Assembly: GCF_039566955.1 (NCBI RefSeq)
Contig: NZ_CP154796.1
Coordinates: 1,612,001 to 1,676,000, forward strand
Direction: 5' to 3'
DNA from: Micromonospora sp. DSM 45708
Lineage (GTDB): Bacteria; Actinomycetota; Actinomycetes; Mycobacteriales; Micromonosporaceae
DNA length: 64,000 nucleotides
The position numbers and the translations under genes were made by a program. Position 1 is the stretch's first letter, and each line of letters starts with the position of its first letter. Below are positions 54,267-62,896 of this stretch, one piece after another. The notes beneath the pieces were generated by a model. That model did no database searches, was not told where the DNA came from, and was given only the letters and a program-made list of their open reading frames with translations.

Positions 54267-55208
54267 ATGCGGCACGGAGTCGCGCGTTTCGTCACGGGCT
54301 TCCTAGCCCTGCCCGTCGCGCTGTACCTGTTCTACGTGGTGTGGCCGTTCGCCCAGGCGGCGGGTTACTCGCTGACCGACTGGGGTGGGTACTCGGATTC
54401 CCAGCGCTTCGTCGGGCTGGACAACTACGTCCGGCTGTTCTCCGACGAGCTGATCCGGAAGGCGTTCTGGCACAACGTGTTCTTCCTGGTCACCGTGCCG
54501 CTGTTCACGATCGCGCTGGCCCTGTTCCTCGCGTTCCTGCTCAACGTGGGCGGACGCGAGGACAGGGCCGGCATCCGCGGGGTGTTCGGCTCCGCGCTCT
54601 ACAAGGTCATCTTCTTCTTCCCGCAGGTGCTGTCGCTGGTGGTCATCGCCGTGATGTGGCAGCAGATCTACCGGACCGACGGGCAGGGCCTGATCAACGG
54701 CCTGCTGATCAAGATCGGGCTGGTGGACGCGGACAACCCGATCGCGTTCACCGCCGACCCGGAGCCGTTCCTCGGCGTGCCGGCGGTGCTGTGGTGGCTG
54801 CTGCTCATCGCGGTGTGGAGCGGCGCCGGCTTCTACATGGTGCTCTTCTCCGCCGCCATGCAGTCGATCCCGAAGGACATCTACGAGGCCGCGATCCTCG
54901 ACGGCGCGGGCCGGTTCCACACGTTCTTCAAGGTGACGCTGCCGCTGCTGCGGGACAGCATCTCGGTCGCCTGGGTCTACCTGGGCTTCATCGCGCTGGA
55001 CATGTACGCGCTGGTCTTCGTCATGACGCCGAGCCAGGGCGGGCCGAACCACGCCAGCGAGATCTTCGCGTCGGTGCTCAACTTCACCGCGTTCCAGAAG
55101 GGCCAGTTCGGCTACGCCTGCGCGATGGGTGTCGCGCTGGCCATCTTCACGATCCTGCTCGCCGCCGTGCAGCTGAGGATCACCCGTCGTGACCGTATCG
55201 AGTACTGA
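54267..55208 (+). CDS. NgcF-like sugar ABC permease, system 2
   Basis: 313-residue MalF-type permease, six membrane segments, EAA loop IYEAAILDGAGRFHTFFKVT near residue 210. The ATG at 54267 is chosen over GTG 54258 because GAGGAA lies at proper spacing. It closely parallels the system 1 permease (shared FFPQVLS and ITRRDRIEY-type C terminus). Confidence 0.9.
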   Translation: MRHGVARFVTGFLALPVALYLFYVVWPFAQAAGYSLTDWGGYSDSQRFVGLDNYVRLFSDELIRKAFWHNVFFLVTVPLFTIALALFLAFLLNVGGREDRAGIRGVFGSALYKVIFFFPQVLSLVVIAVMWQQIYRTDGQGLINGLLIKIGLVDADNPIAFTADPEPFLGVPAVLWWLLLIAVWSGAGFYMVLFSAAMQSIPKDIYEAAILDGAGRFHTFFKVTLPLLRDSISVAWVYLGFIALDMYALVFVMTPSQGGPNHASEIFASVLNFTAFQKGQFGYACAMGVALAIFTILLAAVQLRITRRDRIEY

Positions 55209-55221
55209 AGGAGGCGCGGCG

Positions 55222-56178
55222 ATGAGCACGGCGACACACGATCTCGACCGGGCCGGACAGGCCAACCCCGGGTCCGGGGCTGCCCCCGTACGCCGGGGGG
55301 AGCGGCACCGCGGCGGGGTCGGCTCCCGGATCTTCAACGGCTTCTCCCACATCTTCCTGGTGGTCTGGGCCGTGATGGTCATCTACCCGCTGCTGTGGGT
55401 GGTGATGTCCGCGCTCAAGGACGACTCGGAGGTCATCCGCGAGCCGCTGTCCCTGATCCCGGACAAGCTGCACTTCGAGAACTTCGGTCGGGCCTGGACC
55501 GAGGGGCACCTCGGGTCGTTCTTCCTGAACACCCTCCTGGTGCTGGCCGGCAGCGTCACGCTGACCATGCTGCTCGGCTCGATGGCCGCGTACGCGCTGG
55601 CGCGGTTCGAGTTCCGCGGCAACCGGCTGATCTACTACATGTTCCTGTCCGGCCTGACGCTGCCGATCTACCTGGCGGCGGTGCCGCTGTTCAAGGGCGT
55701 CTACAACACCGGGGTCAGCTTCCCGCTGCTCGGCCCGAACAAGCACGCCATGCTGATCCTGGTCTACGTGGCCTGGTCGCTGTCGTTCACGATCTTCTTC
55801 ATGCACTCGTTCTTCCGGACGCTTCCCGACTCGATCGCGGAGGCGGCCTCGGTGGACGGGGCCTCGCACACCCGTACGTTCTTCAACGTGATGCTGCCGA
55901 TGGCCAAGCCGGGTCTGATCAGCATCGGCATCTTCAACGTGCTGGGCCAGTGGAACCAGTGGTACCTGCCGACGCTGCTCATGCAGTCGGTGGCCGGCGA
56001 GCCGAAGCACCAGGTCATCGCGCAGGGGCTGATCGAGTTGTCGGTCAACCAGGGCTACAAGTCCGACTGGTCCGGTTTGTTCGCCGGGGTCACCATGGCG
56101 ATGCTGCCGGTCCTGATCGTGTACATCGTCTTCCAGCGCCAGGTCCAGTCCGGCCTCACCGCCGGCGTCGGCAAGTAG
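55222..56178 (+). CDS. NgcG-like sugar ABC permease, system 2
   Basis: 318-residue MalG-type permease. A ~40-residue basic cytoplasmic leader is followed by six membrane segments and the EAA loop IAEAASVDGASHTRTFFNVM. GGAGG precedes the ATG. Completes a three-gene importer without its own ATPase; a general MsiK-like ATPase elsewhere is expected. A family B palindrome follows the gene. Confidence 0.9.
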   Translation: MSTATHDLDRAGQANPGSGAAPVRRGERHRGGVGSRIFNGFSHIFLVVWAVMVIYPLLWVVMSALKDDSEVIREPLSLIPDKLHFENFGRAWTEGHLGSFFLNTLLVLAGSVTLTMLLGSMAAYALARFEFRGNRLIYYMFLSGLTLPIYLAAVPLFKGVYNTGVSFPLLGPNKHAMLILVYVAWSLSFTIFFMHSFFRTLPDSIAEAASVDGASHTRTFFNVMLPMAKPGLISIGIFNVLGQWNQWYLPTLLMQSVAGEPKHQVIAQGLIELSVNQGYKSDWSGLFAGVTMAMLPVLIVYIVFQRQVQSGLTAGVGK

Positions 56179-56206
56179 CCCCGCCCCGCCCCGCCCCGCC
56201 CGCAGT

Positions 56207-56256
56207 TTCACGGAAAGAGTGGCCATCCGACGCCGGACGGCCACTCTTTCCGTGAA
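56207..56256. repeat. Palindromic intergenic element, family B copy 2
   Basis: Perfect 18-bp arms 56207-56224 and 56239-56256 around a 14-nt loop. It shares TTTCACGGAAAG and the following CATCCG with 11906-11967. Located 28 bp after the permease stop, the same spacing as copy 1 has from its upstream gene, and preceded by a CCGCC run. Confidence 0.75.
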
Positions 56257-56299
56257 TTCGCGGGGGAGGGTGTCGGTGGGGCGAGGCAGAATCACGTCC

Positions 56300-57976
56300 G
56301 TGCTGGTGGTGGCGGTGGTGGCGGGGGAGCGGGGCGGCGGCGTGCTGCAACCGCTGCACGCCGACGGGCGGGCGGCCGGTCCGGTGGAGGAGACGGCCGA
56401 CCTGGCCGCCGCGGTCGCCGCCCGCGAGGCGGCCGAGCGACCCCGTTGGGTGTGGGCCAGCGGCGCGGCGGTCTACCCGGCGCTGCTGCGCGCCGGCGTC
56501 CGGCTCGACCGCTGCCACGACGTCGAGCTGACCGAGACGTTGCTGCTCGGGCACGCCGGCCGCTGGGGCGAGCCGCGCGCGCTGCCCGCCGCCTGGGCCC
56601 GGCTGACCGGGGCACCGGTCCCACCGGACCCGGCGCCCCGCGCGCCGGAGCCGCCCGGCCACGGCCAGGCCGCGCTCTTCGACCCGCCGTCCGGCCCGTC
56701 CGGTCCGGGCATCACGGCGTTGACCCGGGTGTACGCCGACCAGCTCGCCCGGATCGCCGCGACGACCCACCCCGGCCGGTTCCGGCTTCTGGTGGCCGCC
56801 GAGTCGGCCGGCGCGCTGATCGCCGCCGAGATGGGTGCGGCCGGCCTGCCCTGGCGTGCCGACGTGCACGACGCGATCCTGGCCGAGCTGCTCGGCGAGG
56901 CGTCCCCGGTCGGCGGGCCGCCCCGCCGGCTGGCCGAGCTCCAGGCCCGGATCTCCGCCGCGTTCGGCGTACGCCATCTGCACGCCGACTCGCCCGCGGA
57001 GCTGTTGCGGGCGTTCGCCCGCGCGGGGGTGGAGCTGCCGAACACCCGGGCCTGGGTGCTGCGCGGGGTGGAGCACCCGGCGGTGCCGCTGGTGCTGGAA
57101 TACAAGGAGCTGTACCGCATCTGGACGGCGCACGGCTGGGCCTGGCGCGACGCCTGGGTCTCCGACGGCCGGTTCCACCCGGAGTACGTGCCCGGTGGCG
57201 TGGTCTCCGGCCGGTGGGCGACCCGCGGCGGCGGCGCGTTGCAGATCCCGAAGGTGATCCGCCGGGCCGTGGTGGCGGACCCGGGCTGGACGTTCGTGGT
57301 GGCCGACGCCGGCCAGCTCGAACCGCGGGTGCTCGCCGCGGTCTCCGGCGACGAGCGGCTGGCCGCCGCGGGTGGTGCCGGCGACCTCTACGCCGCGTTG
57401 GCCCGGGACGCGTTCGCCGGTGACCGGGCCCGGGCCAAGGTGGCGCTGCTCGGCGCCATGTACGGGCAGACCGGCGGCGCGGCGGTGCCGGCGCTGGCGG
57501 TGCTGCGGAAGAACTACCCGACCGCGTTCGGGTACGTCGAGGCCGCCGCCCGCACCGGTGAGGCGGGTGGACTGGTCCGGTCGTGGCTCGGGCGCACCTG
57601 CCCGCCGGGCGCGGTCGGGTTCGTCGACGGGGACGAGGCGGCGCCGGACGGGCCGGTGGACCCGCACGGCCCGTCCGCCCGCGCGGCCCGTTCCCGGGGG
57701 CGGTTCACCCGCAACTTCGTCATCCAGGCCACCGCCGCCGAGTGGGCGTCGACGCTGCTGGCCACGCTCCGCACCGAGCTGGCCGGCACGGCGGCCGAGC
57801 TGGTCTTCTTCCAGCACGACGAGGTGATGGTGCACTGTCCGGTCGACGAGGCGGAGGCGGTCACCGAGGCGGTCTCCGCCGCCGGGGCGCGGGCCACCCG
57901 GCTGTTGTTCGGCGACACCCCGGTCCGGTTCCCGCTCGACCTGTCCACGGTGGACTGCTACGCCAATGCGGCATAG
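56300..57976 (+). CDS. Family A DNA polymerase with 3'-5' exonuclease-like N terminus
   Basis: 558-residue protein of the actinobacterial bifunctional exonuclease/DNA polymerase type, much shorter than PolA. Polymerase motif A is VADAGQLEPRVLAAV, motif B includes KVALLGAMYGQTGG and motif C is FFQHDEVMVHC; the N-terminal ~200 residues replace a full exonuclease. The role in repair or accessory synthesis is not established. The GTG at 56300 is preferred because CAGAAT lies 7 nt upstream (leaderless pattern) and an earlier start would overlap the palindrome. Confidence 0.85.
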   Translation: MLVVAVVAGERGGGVLQPLHADGRAAGPVEETADLAAAVAAREAAERPRWVWASGAAVYPALLRAGVRLDRCHDVELTETLLLGHAGRWGEPRALPAAWARLTGAPVPPDPAPRAPEPPGHGQAALFDPPSGPSGPGITALTRVYADQLARIAATTHPGRFRLLVAAESAGALIAAEMGAAGLPWRADVHDAILAELLGEASPVGGPPRRLAELQARISAAFGVRHLHADSPAELLRAFARAGVELPNTRAWVLRGVEHPAVPLVLEYKELYRIWTAHGWAWRDAWVSDGRFHPEYVPGGVVSGRWATRGGGALQIPKVIRRAVVADPGWTFVVADAGQLEPRVLAAVSGDERLAAAGGAGDLYAALARDAFAGDRARAKVALLGAMYGQTGGAAVPALAVLRKNYPTAFGYVEAAARTGEAGGLVRSWLGRTCPPGAVGFVDGDEAAPDGPVDPHGPSARAARSRGRFTRNFVIQATAAEWASTLLATLRTELAGTAAELVFFQHDEVMVHCPVDEAEAVTEAVSAAGARATRLLFGDTPVRFPLDLSTVDCYANAA

Positions 57977-58046
57977 TCACACAATTTTCCGTTTTGCCCC
58001 GCTACCCGTGCCTGGCCGCGCTCGTTGGGCCCGATGTGCGTACGAC

Positions 58047-58082
58047 GGGACGGACCGGGCGCGGCTGTGCCCGGTCCGTCCC
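58047..58082 (+). terminator. Terminator after the polymerase gene
   Basis: Perfect 14-bp arms (58047-58060 and 58069-58082) around an 8-nt loop, 70 bp after the stop codon and just before the next gene's start region. Confidence 0.65.
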
Positions 58083-58101
58083 CCTGGTCGAGGGGGCACC
58101 G

Positions 58102-58713
58102 CTGAACCGGATCGCTGCAATGATCATCGCCGCGGGTGGGGGACGCCGCATCGGCGGCCCCGAGGCGCTGCTGCACCAGGGCGAGAAGCCGCTGGTCCGC
58201 CGGATGATCGACACGATGACCGACGCGGGCTGCGCGCAGGTCGTGGTCGTGCTGGGCGCGGCGGCCGAGCAGGTCAGGCGGACCACCGACCTGACCGGCG
58301 CCACCGTCGTGGTCAACCGCGCCTGGGGCACCGGCGTGGGCTCCTCGATCCGGGCCGGGCTCGCCGCGATGACCGACGACGGCGTCGAGGCGGTCGTCGT
58401 GGTGCCGGTGGACATGCCCGGGCTCACCGAGGAGGCGGTCCGCCGGGTGACCGCCCTGCCCTACCCGGACGTGCTGGTCTGCGCGACCTACGACGGCCTG
58501 CGCGGCTACCCGATGCTCTTCGGCCGCCGGCACTGGCCCGGCATCGCCACCCTGGCCAGCGCCGACGTCGGCGCCCGACCCTACCTGCTGGCGCACAAGG
58601 ACCAGATCGTCGACATCGCCTGCGACGCGGTGGCCGACGGCAGCCGGATCGACAGCCCGGAGTTGATGGCGCTCTACGGCCTTTCCATCCCCGAGCAGCG
58701 CATCGGCGCCTGA
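58102..58713 (+). CDS. MobA-like nucleotidyltransferase
   Basis: About 200-residue NTP transferase of the MobA/MocA fold. The nucleotide-binding signature is IIAAGGGRRIGGPEALL, the metal-binding aspartate is in VVPVDMPGLT and a G-Y-P-M-LFGRRHW loop contacts the acceptor. Members transfer CMP or GMP to molybdopterin or nucleotidyl groups to sugars; the acceptor is undetermined. Start odd: a GAGGGGG site is well placed for a CTG at 58102, which also restores the usual IAAMIIAAG strand; the first ATG (58120) would truncate it. Confidence 0.75.
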   Translation: MNRIAAMIIAAGGGRRIGGPEALLHQGEKPLVRRMIDTMTDAGCAQVVVVLGAAAEQVRRTTDLTGATVVVNRAWGTGVGSSIRAGLAAMTDDGVEAVVVVPVDMPGLTEEAVRRVTALPYPDVLVCATYDGLRGYPMLFGRRHWPGIATLASADVGARPYLLAHKDQIVDIACDAVADGSRIDSPELMALYGLSIPEQRIGA

Positions 58714-58782
58714 TCCGGGAGCTGCTCCCACGGCCCGGCCCGAGGCTCCGTCCGCGTCACGGACCGCCGCCGCTGGCCGGGA

Positions 58783-58799
58783 CACCCCACAATGGGGTG
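58783..58799 (+). promoter_or_regulatory. Palindrome overlapping the -10 box of the STAND operon
   Basis: CACCCCA-CAA-TGGGGTG, perfect 7-bp arms ending immediately before the ATG at 58800. The embedded CACAAT lies 6 nt from the start codon and looks like a -10 box of a leaderless promoter. A protein bound here would block transcription. Confidence 0.5.
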
Positions 58800-59249
58800 A
58801 TGGCAGCGGGTGATCGGGTGCGCAGACGGGCGGTGACGATCGTCGTCGGGCTGGTGGGCGCCGGTTTGGCGGCGTTTCTGGCCGCACAGAACCTCGACCG
58901 GGCGAACAAACTGGCCGGCGTGATCGCGTTGTTCTTCGCGCTCGCCGGGGTGGGCCTGTCCGCGTACGAGCTGATCGGTGCCCGGCGGGCGGCAGGTGGG
59001 CAGTCGGTCACCGACAGCGTCGTCGGCGCCGGGGTGACTCAGGTCCGCGGGGTGCGCGGCGACGTTCGCATCGGGCCGGCCGCGCCGGCGACCGGGACGC
59101 CGTCGGCACCCACCGCGCCGCCGCCGGCCGCCGGGTCAGGGACCGGCGGCGTGCCGACCGGGGACGGGCAGTCGGTGACGCGGTCGTGGACGGCGGGGCC
59201 GGTACGGCAGGTCGACGGTGCCGGCGGTGACGTGGACATCGACAGGTGA
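58800..59249 (+). CDS. Small membrane protein paired with a STAND ATPase
   Basis: 149 residues. Two hydrophobic segments (about 12-31 and 38-56) are followed by a Pro/Ala/Gly linker and two copies of a short beta-type motif: QSVTDSVVGAGVTQVRGV and QSVTRSWTAGPVRQVDGA. The same motif starts the next protein (QVVTGTVVFGDLIQISDV). The 4-bp GTGA overlap couples the genes. It may anchor or signal for the ATPase at the membrane. No known family is recognised beyond the motif's likeness to N termini of actinobacterial TPR ATPases. Confidence 0.75.
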   Translation: MAAGDRVRRRAVTIVVGLVGAGLAAFLAAQNLDRANKLAGVIALFFALAGVGLSAYELIGARRAAGGQSVTDSVVGAGVTQVRGVRGDVRIGPAAPATGTPSAPTAPPPAAGSGTGGVPTGDGQSVTRSWTAGPVRQVDGAGGDVDIDR

Positions 59250-62200
59250 GCCGTCGGTGGTGGGCGCAGCCGGCGGCGGGTCAGGTGGTGACCGGGACCG
59301 TGGTCTTCGGGGACCTCATCCAGATCTCCGACGTCGCCGGGAAGGTCACCGTCGTCAGCCCGGATCGGCCGCCCTACCGGGTGAGCACGGCCAACAGTTC
59401 CCCGGTGCCGGTGAGCGTGTCCAAGGCCCGGTCGCATCCAAGCTGCCTGTTGCTGGCCCGCCACCAGGTGGTGCCGTTCACCGGACGTGAACGCACCCTG
59501 GACGCGCTGGCCGAGTGGGTGCGCGGCGGCGAGCCGGTCGCGGCGTTGCTGGTGCACGGGGCGGGTGGCCAGGGCAAGACCCGTCTCGCGGCCGAGGTAA
59601 CCGCGCAGTGCGCAGCCGCGGGGTGGGCGGTGTGGACGGTGGTGCACACGCCGACCCCGGTGCCCGGAACCGTGCCGGTGTCCCGGGTCGAGTTGCCCGG
59701 TGGCGCGGTGCTGGCGGTCGTGGACTACGCCGACCGCTGGCCGGCCTCGGCGTTGGTGGCCCTGCTCACCCAGCTACGGGACCTGCACACGCGGACCGGC
59801 GTGCGGGTACGGGTGCTGATGCTGGCGCGCTCGGACGGCTACTGGTGGCCCGCGGTGGCCAACCGGGCCGAGAGTGACCTCGGCATCGACACCGGCCAGG
59901 TGGCGTTGCCGCCGCTGGCCGCGGACAGCGACGACGACCGGCCGGCACTGTTCACCACCGCGGCCGAGCGCTTCGCCGCGGTCATGGATCTCGAACCGGC
60001 CGGCTGGCCGGTACCGGATCTGACCGGGCCCGCCTTCACGCAGGTCCTGGCCGTGCACATGGCCGCCCTGGCCACCGTCGACGCGATCCGGCACGGCGAT
60101 GACCCGCCGGTGCGGGCGGACGCGGTCTCGGCCTATCTGCTGTTGCGGGAGGAGGCGTACTGGCACGAGCTGCGCGCCGGACCCGGAGACCCCCTGGCGA
60201 GCCCACCCGCGGTGATGCACCGGGCCGTCTACACCGCGACCCTGACCGGGGCCCAGCCCCGATCCGCCGCCCGAGATGCCCTCACCCGGGCCGGTTTCGC
60301 CGCCGACAGCCCCGCCGCGGACCGGATCATCGACGATCACGCGACCTGCTACCCGCCGACCGACGCCCGACTCGTGTTCGAGCCGCTGCACCCCGACCGG
60401 CTCGGTGAGGACCTCATCGCGCTGTCCACCCCCGGCCACGGCGGGCCCACGACCCTGGCGAAGGACTGGGCGCTCGGCGCGCTCGCCGACCTGCTCGCCG
60501 CCGATGGGCCACCGCCGGCATGGGCCACGGCTGCGGTCACCACTCTCGTCGAGACCGCGCGCCGATGGCCGCACATCGCCACCGACGTGCTGTACCCGCT
60601 GGTCCGTCGCCAGCCCGATCTGGTGATCGCCGCCGGTGGGGCCACCCTCACCCGCCTGGCGGGCGTCCCCGACATCGACACCGCCATCCTGGCGGCCCTC
60701 GAACCCCTGCTGCCCAAAGGGCGGCACATCGATCTCGACATCGCCGCCGCCGCGATCACCGGCCATCTCACCCGGGAGCGCCTGGACCACACCGACGATG
60801 ACGCCGACCGTGCCCGGCTGCACGCCGTCCACGCCTGGCGGCTGGCCAACGCCGGCCACCACACCGCCGCTCTGGCCGCGGCGGAGGAAGCCACCGGCGT
60901 CTACCGGCGGTTGGCGGCGGCCAATCCGGCCTACCTGCACCGCCTCGCGATGTCGTTGAACAACCTCGGCAACCACCTGTCGGGGGTGGGGCGTCGGGAG
61001 GATGCCCTGGCCCCCACGGAGGAAGCCGCCGGCATCTGGCGGTGGTTGGTGGCGGTCAACTCCACCGCCTACCTGCCGGAGCTCGCGGGGGCGTTGCACA
61101 ACCTCGGCAACCACCTGTCGGGGGTGGGGCGTCGGGAGGAGGCGCTGGCTTCGGTCGAGGAGGCGGTGGCCATTCGCCGCCGGTTGGCGGTGGCCAACCC
61201 CGCCACCACTCTGCCCGAGCTGGCGGGGGCGTTGGCCAACCTCGGCAGCCGGCTGTCGGAGGTGGGGCGTCGACAGGAGGCGCTGGCCCCGACGGAGGAA
61301 GCCGCCGGCATCTACCGGCGGCTGGCGGAGGCCGACCCGGACGCCCACCTGCCCGACCTCGCGACCTCGTTGCACAACCTCGGCAACGCGCTGTCGGAGG
61401 TGGGGCGTTGGGATGAGGCGCTGGCCCCGGTCGAGGAGGCGGTGGCGATTCGTCGCCGGTTGGCGGAGGTCAACCCGGCAGCGTTCCTGCCCGACCTCGC
61501 GATGTCGTTGACCAGCCTCGGCGTTCGTCTGTTCGAGGTGGGGCGTCGGGAGGAGATGCTGGCCCCGGCGGAGGAGGCCGTGGCCATCCGTCGCCGGTTG
61601 GCGGCGGCCAACCAGGCCGCCCACCTGCCCGACCTCGCGACCTCGTTGGCCAACATCGGCGTCCTGCTGTCCGAGGTGGGGCGTCGGGAGGAGGCGTTGG
61701 CGCCGGCGGAGGAAGCCGTTGTCATCTGGCGTCGGTTGACGGCGGCCAACACGGCCCCTCACCTGCCCCACCTCGCGACCTCGTTGGACAATCTCGGTGC
61801 CCGGTTGTCGGAGGTGGGGCGTCGGGAGGAGGCGTTGGCGCCGGCGGAGGAAGCCGTTGCCATCTGGCGTCGGTTGGCGGAGGGTAGCCCCGCCGCCTAC
61901 CTGCCCCACCTCGCCGGGTCGTTGACCAACCTCGGCACCCGGTTGTCGGAGGTGGGGCGTCGGGAGGAGGCGCTGGCCCCGGCGGAGGAAGCCGAGACCA
62001 TCCGCCGGCGGTTGGCGGCGGCCAACCCCGCCGCCTACCTGCCCGACCTCGCGATCTCGTTGGCCAACCTCGGCACACTCCTGTCCGGGATGGGGCGTCG
62101 GGACGAGGCGCTGGCCCGGGGGGAGGAGGCCGCCGGCGTCTACCGGCGGCTGGCGGAGGCCAACCCTGACTTCTACCTACCCGACCTCGCCATCTCGTTG

Positions 62201-62803
62201 AACAACCTCGGCGTCTTCCTGTCCGAGCTGGACCATCAGGAGCAGGCCCTGGCCGCGGCGGAGGAAGCCACCGGCATCCACCGCCGGTTGGCCGAGGTCA
62301 ACCCGGCCGCCTACCTGTCCCACCTCGCGATGTCGTTGACCAACCTCGGCGCCCGGTTGTCGGGGGCCGAGCGTCGGGAGGAGGCGCTGGCTTCGGCGGA
62401 GGAGGCGGTGGCGATTCGTCGCCGGTTGGCGGAGGTCAACCCGGCCGCCTACCTGTCCCACCTCGCCATCTCGTTGACCAACCTCGGTAACCGGCTGTCG
62501 GAGGTGGGGCGTCGGGACGAGGCGCTGGCCGCGGCGAAGGAGGCCGTGGCCATCCGCCGCCGGTTGGCCGAGGTCAACCCCGCCGCCCACCTGCCCGACC
62601 TCGCGACGGCGTTGTGGGCGTACGCGTGGGTGTGCGTCAACGTGGACGCGGACCTGGCCGGGGCGCTGGCGGCGGTCACGGAGTCGATAGGTTTCTACGA
62701 GCCCTTGGCGCGGCAGTCGCCGCAGATGTTCGCCGACTACCTGTCCAGCGCCCGGCAGACCCGCGCCGACATCATCGAGCGGCTCGGTGAGCCCGAGCAC
62801 TGA
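59246..62803 (+). CDS. Large STAND/NTPase protein with TPR array
   Basis: 1185 residues. N-terminal Q-V-T-type beta motif (13-35), then a P-loop ATPase with Walker A GAGGQGKT (105-112) and Walker B AVLAVVDYADRW near 155-165. A helical region (about 240-520) follows, and about twelve 46-residue TPR units extend from about 540 to 1125, each ending with a variant of SLxNLGxxLSEVGRR. STAND proteins with TPR sensors act in signalling or antiphage defence; the trigger and effector here are unknown, and the small membrane protein upstream is the likely partner. The GTG start overlaps that gene. Confidence 0.85.
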   Translation: MSRRWWAQPAAGQVVTGTVVFGDLIQISDVAGKVTVVSPDRPPYRVSTANSSPVPVSVSKARSHPSCLLLARHQVVPFTGRERTLDALAEWVRGGEPVAALLVHGAGGQGKTRLAAEVTAQCAAAGWAVWTVVHTPTPVPGTVPVSRVELPGGAVLAVVDYADRWPASALVALLTQLRDLHTRTGVRVRVLMLARSDGYWWPAVANRAESDLGIDTGQVALPPLAADSDDDRPALFTTAAERFAAVMDLEPAGWPVPDLTGPAFTQVLAVHMAALATVDAIRHGDDPPVRADAVSAYLLLREEAYWHELRAGPGDPLASPPAVMHRAVYTATLTGAQPRSAARDALTRAGFAADSPAADRIIDDHATCYPPTDARLVFEPLHPDRLGEDLIALSTPGHGGPTTLAKDWALGALADLLAADGPPPAWATAAVTTLVETARRWPHIATDVLYPLVRRQPDLVIAAGGATLTRLAGVPDIDTAILAALEPLLPKGRHIDLDIAAAAITGHLTRERLDHTDDDADRARLHAVHAWRLANAGHHTAALAAAEEATGVYRRLAAANPAYLHRLAMSLNNLGNHLSGVGRREDALAPTEEAAGIWRWLVAVNSTAYLPELAGALHNLGNHLSGVGRREEALASVEEAVAIRRRLAVANPATTLPELAGALANLGSRLSEVGRRQEALAPTEEAAGIYRRLAEADPDAHLPDLATSLHNLGNALSEVGRWDEALAPVEEAVAIRRRLAEVNPAAFLPDLAMSLTSLGVRLFEVGRREEMLAPAEEAVAIRRRLAAANQAAHLPDLATSLANIGVLLSEVGRREEALAPAEEAVVIWRRLTAANTAPHLPHLATSLDNLGARLSEVGRREEALAPAEEAVAIWRRLAEGSPAAYLPHLAGSLTNLGTRLSEVGRREEALAPAEEAETIRRRLAAANPAAYLPDLAISLANLGTLLSGMGRRDEALARGEEAAGVYRRLAEANPDFYLPDLAISLNNLGVFLSELDHQEQALAAAEEATGIHRRLAEVNPAAYLSHLAMSLTNLGARLSGAERREEALASAEEAVAIRRRLAEVNPAAYLSHLAISLTNLGNRLSEVGRRDEALAAAKEAVAIRRRLAEVNPAAHLPDLATALWAYAWVCVNVDADLAGALAAVTESIGFYEPLARQSPQMFADYLSSARQTRADIIERLGEPEH
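60886..62620 (+). repeat. 138-bp tandem repeat array encoding TPRs
   Basis: About twelve 138-bp units (46 residues) with the recurring core GTGGGGCGTCGGGAGGAGGC. Neighbouring units around 61680-62000 are nearly identical in DNA, which indicates recent duplication or gene conversion, while outer units are more divergent. In frame throughout, so the array can expand or contract without breaking the protein. Confidence 0.9.
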
Positions 62804-62896
62804 TGCCGTCCCCGCCTGCCGGAATTCGGATGTGGTTGGCGGCGTTCCTGCCTAGTCTGAGCCACCGGCCGGACCGGGCCGGGCGACGGATCGGAG

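Noticed and set aside
41516..56178. Reading the region as a secondary-metabolite gene cluster because of the AfsR-like regulator, ABC genes and aminotransferase
   Set aside because: No polyketide, peptide, terpene or RiPP biosynthetic core enzyme is present.
59774..61909. Long minus-strand frame opposite the TPR array with repeated LPTPHLRQP-like units
   Set aside because: The periodicity only mirrors the 138-bp TPR repeats of the real plus-strand gene.
60886..62620. Regular repeats that might be taken for a CRISPR array
   Set aside because: Units are contiguous, 138 bp and in frame, without unique spacers or cas genes; they encode TPRs.
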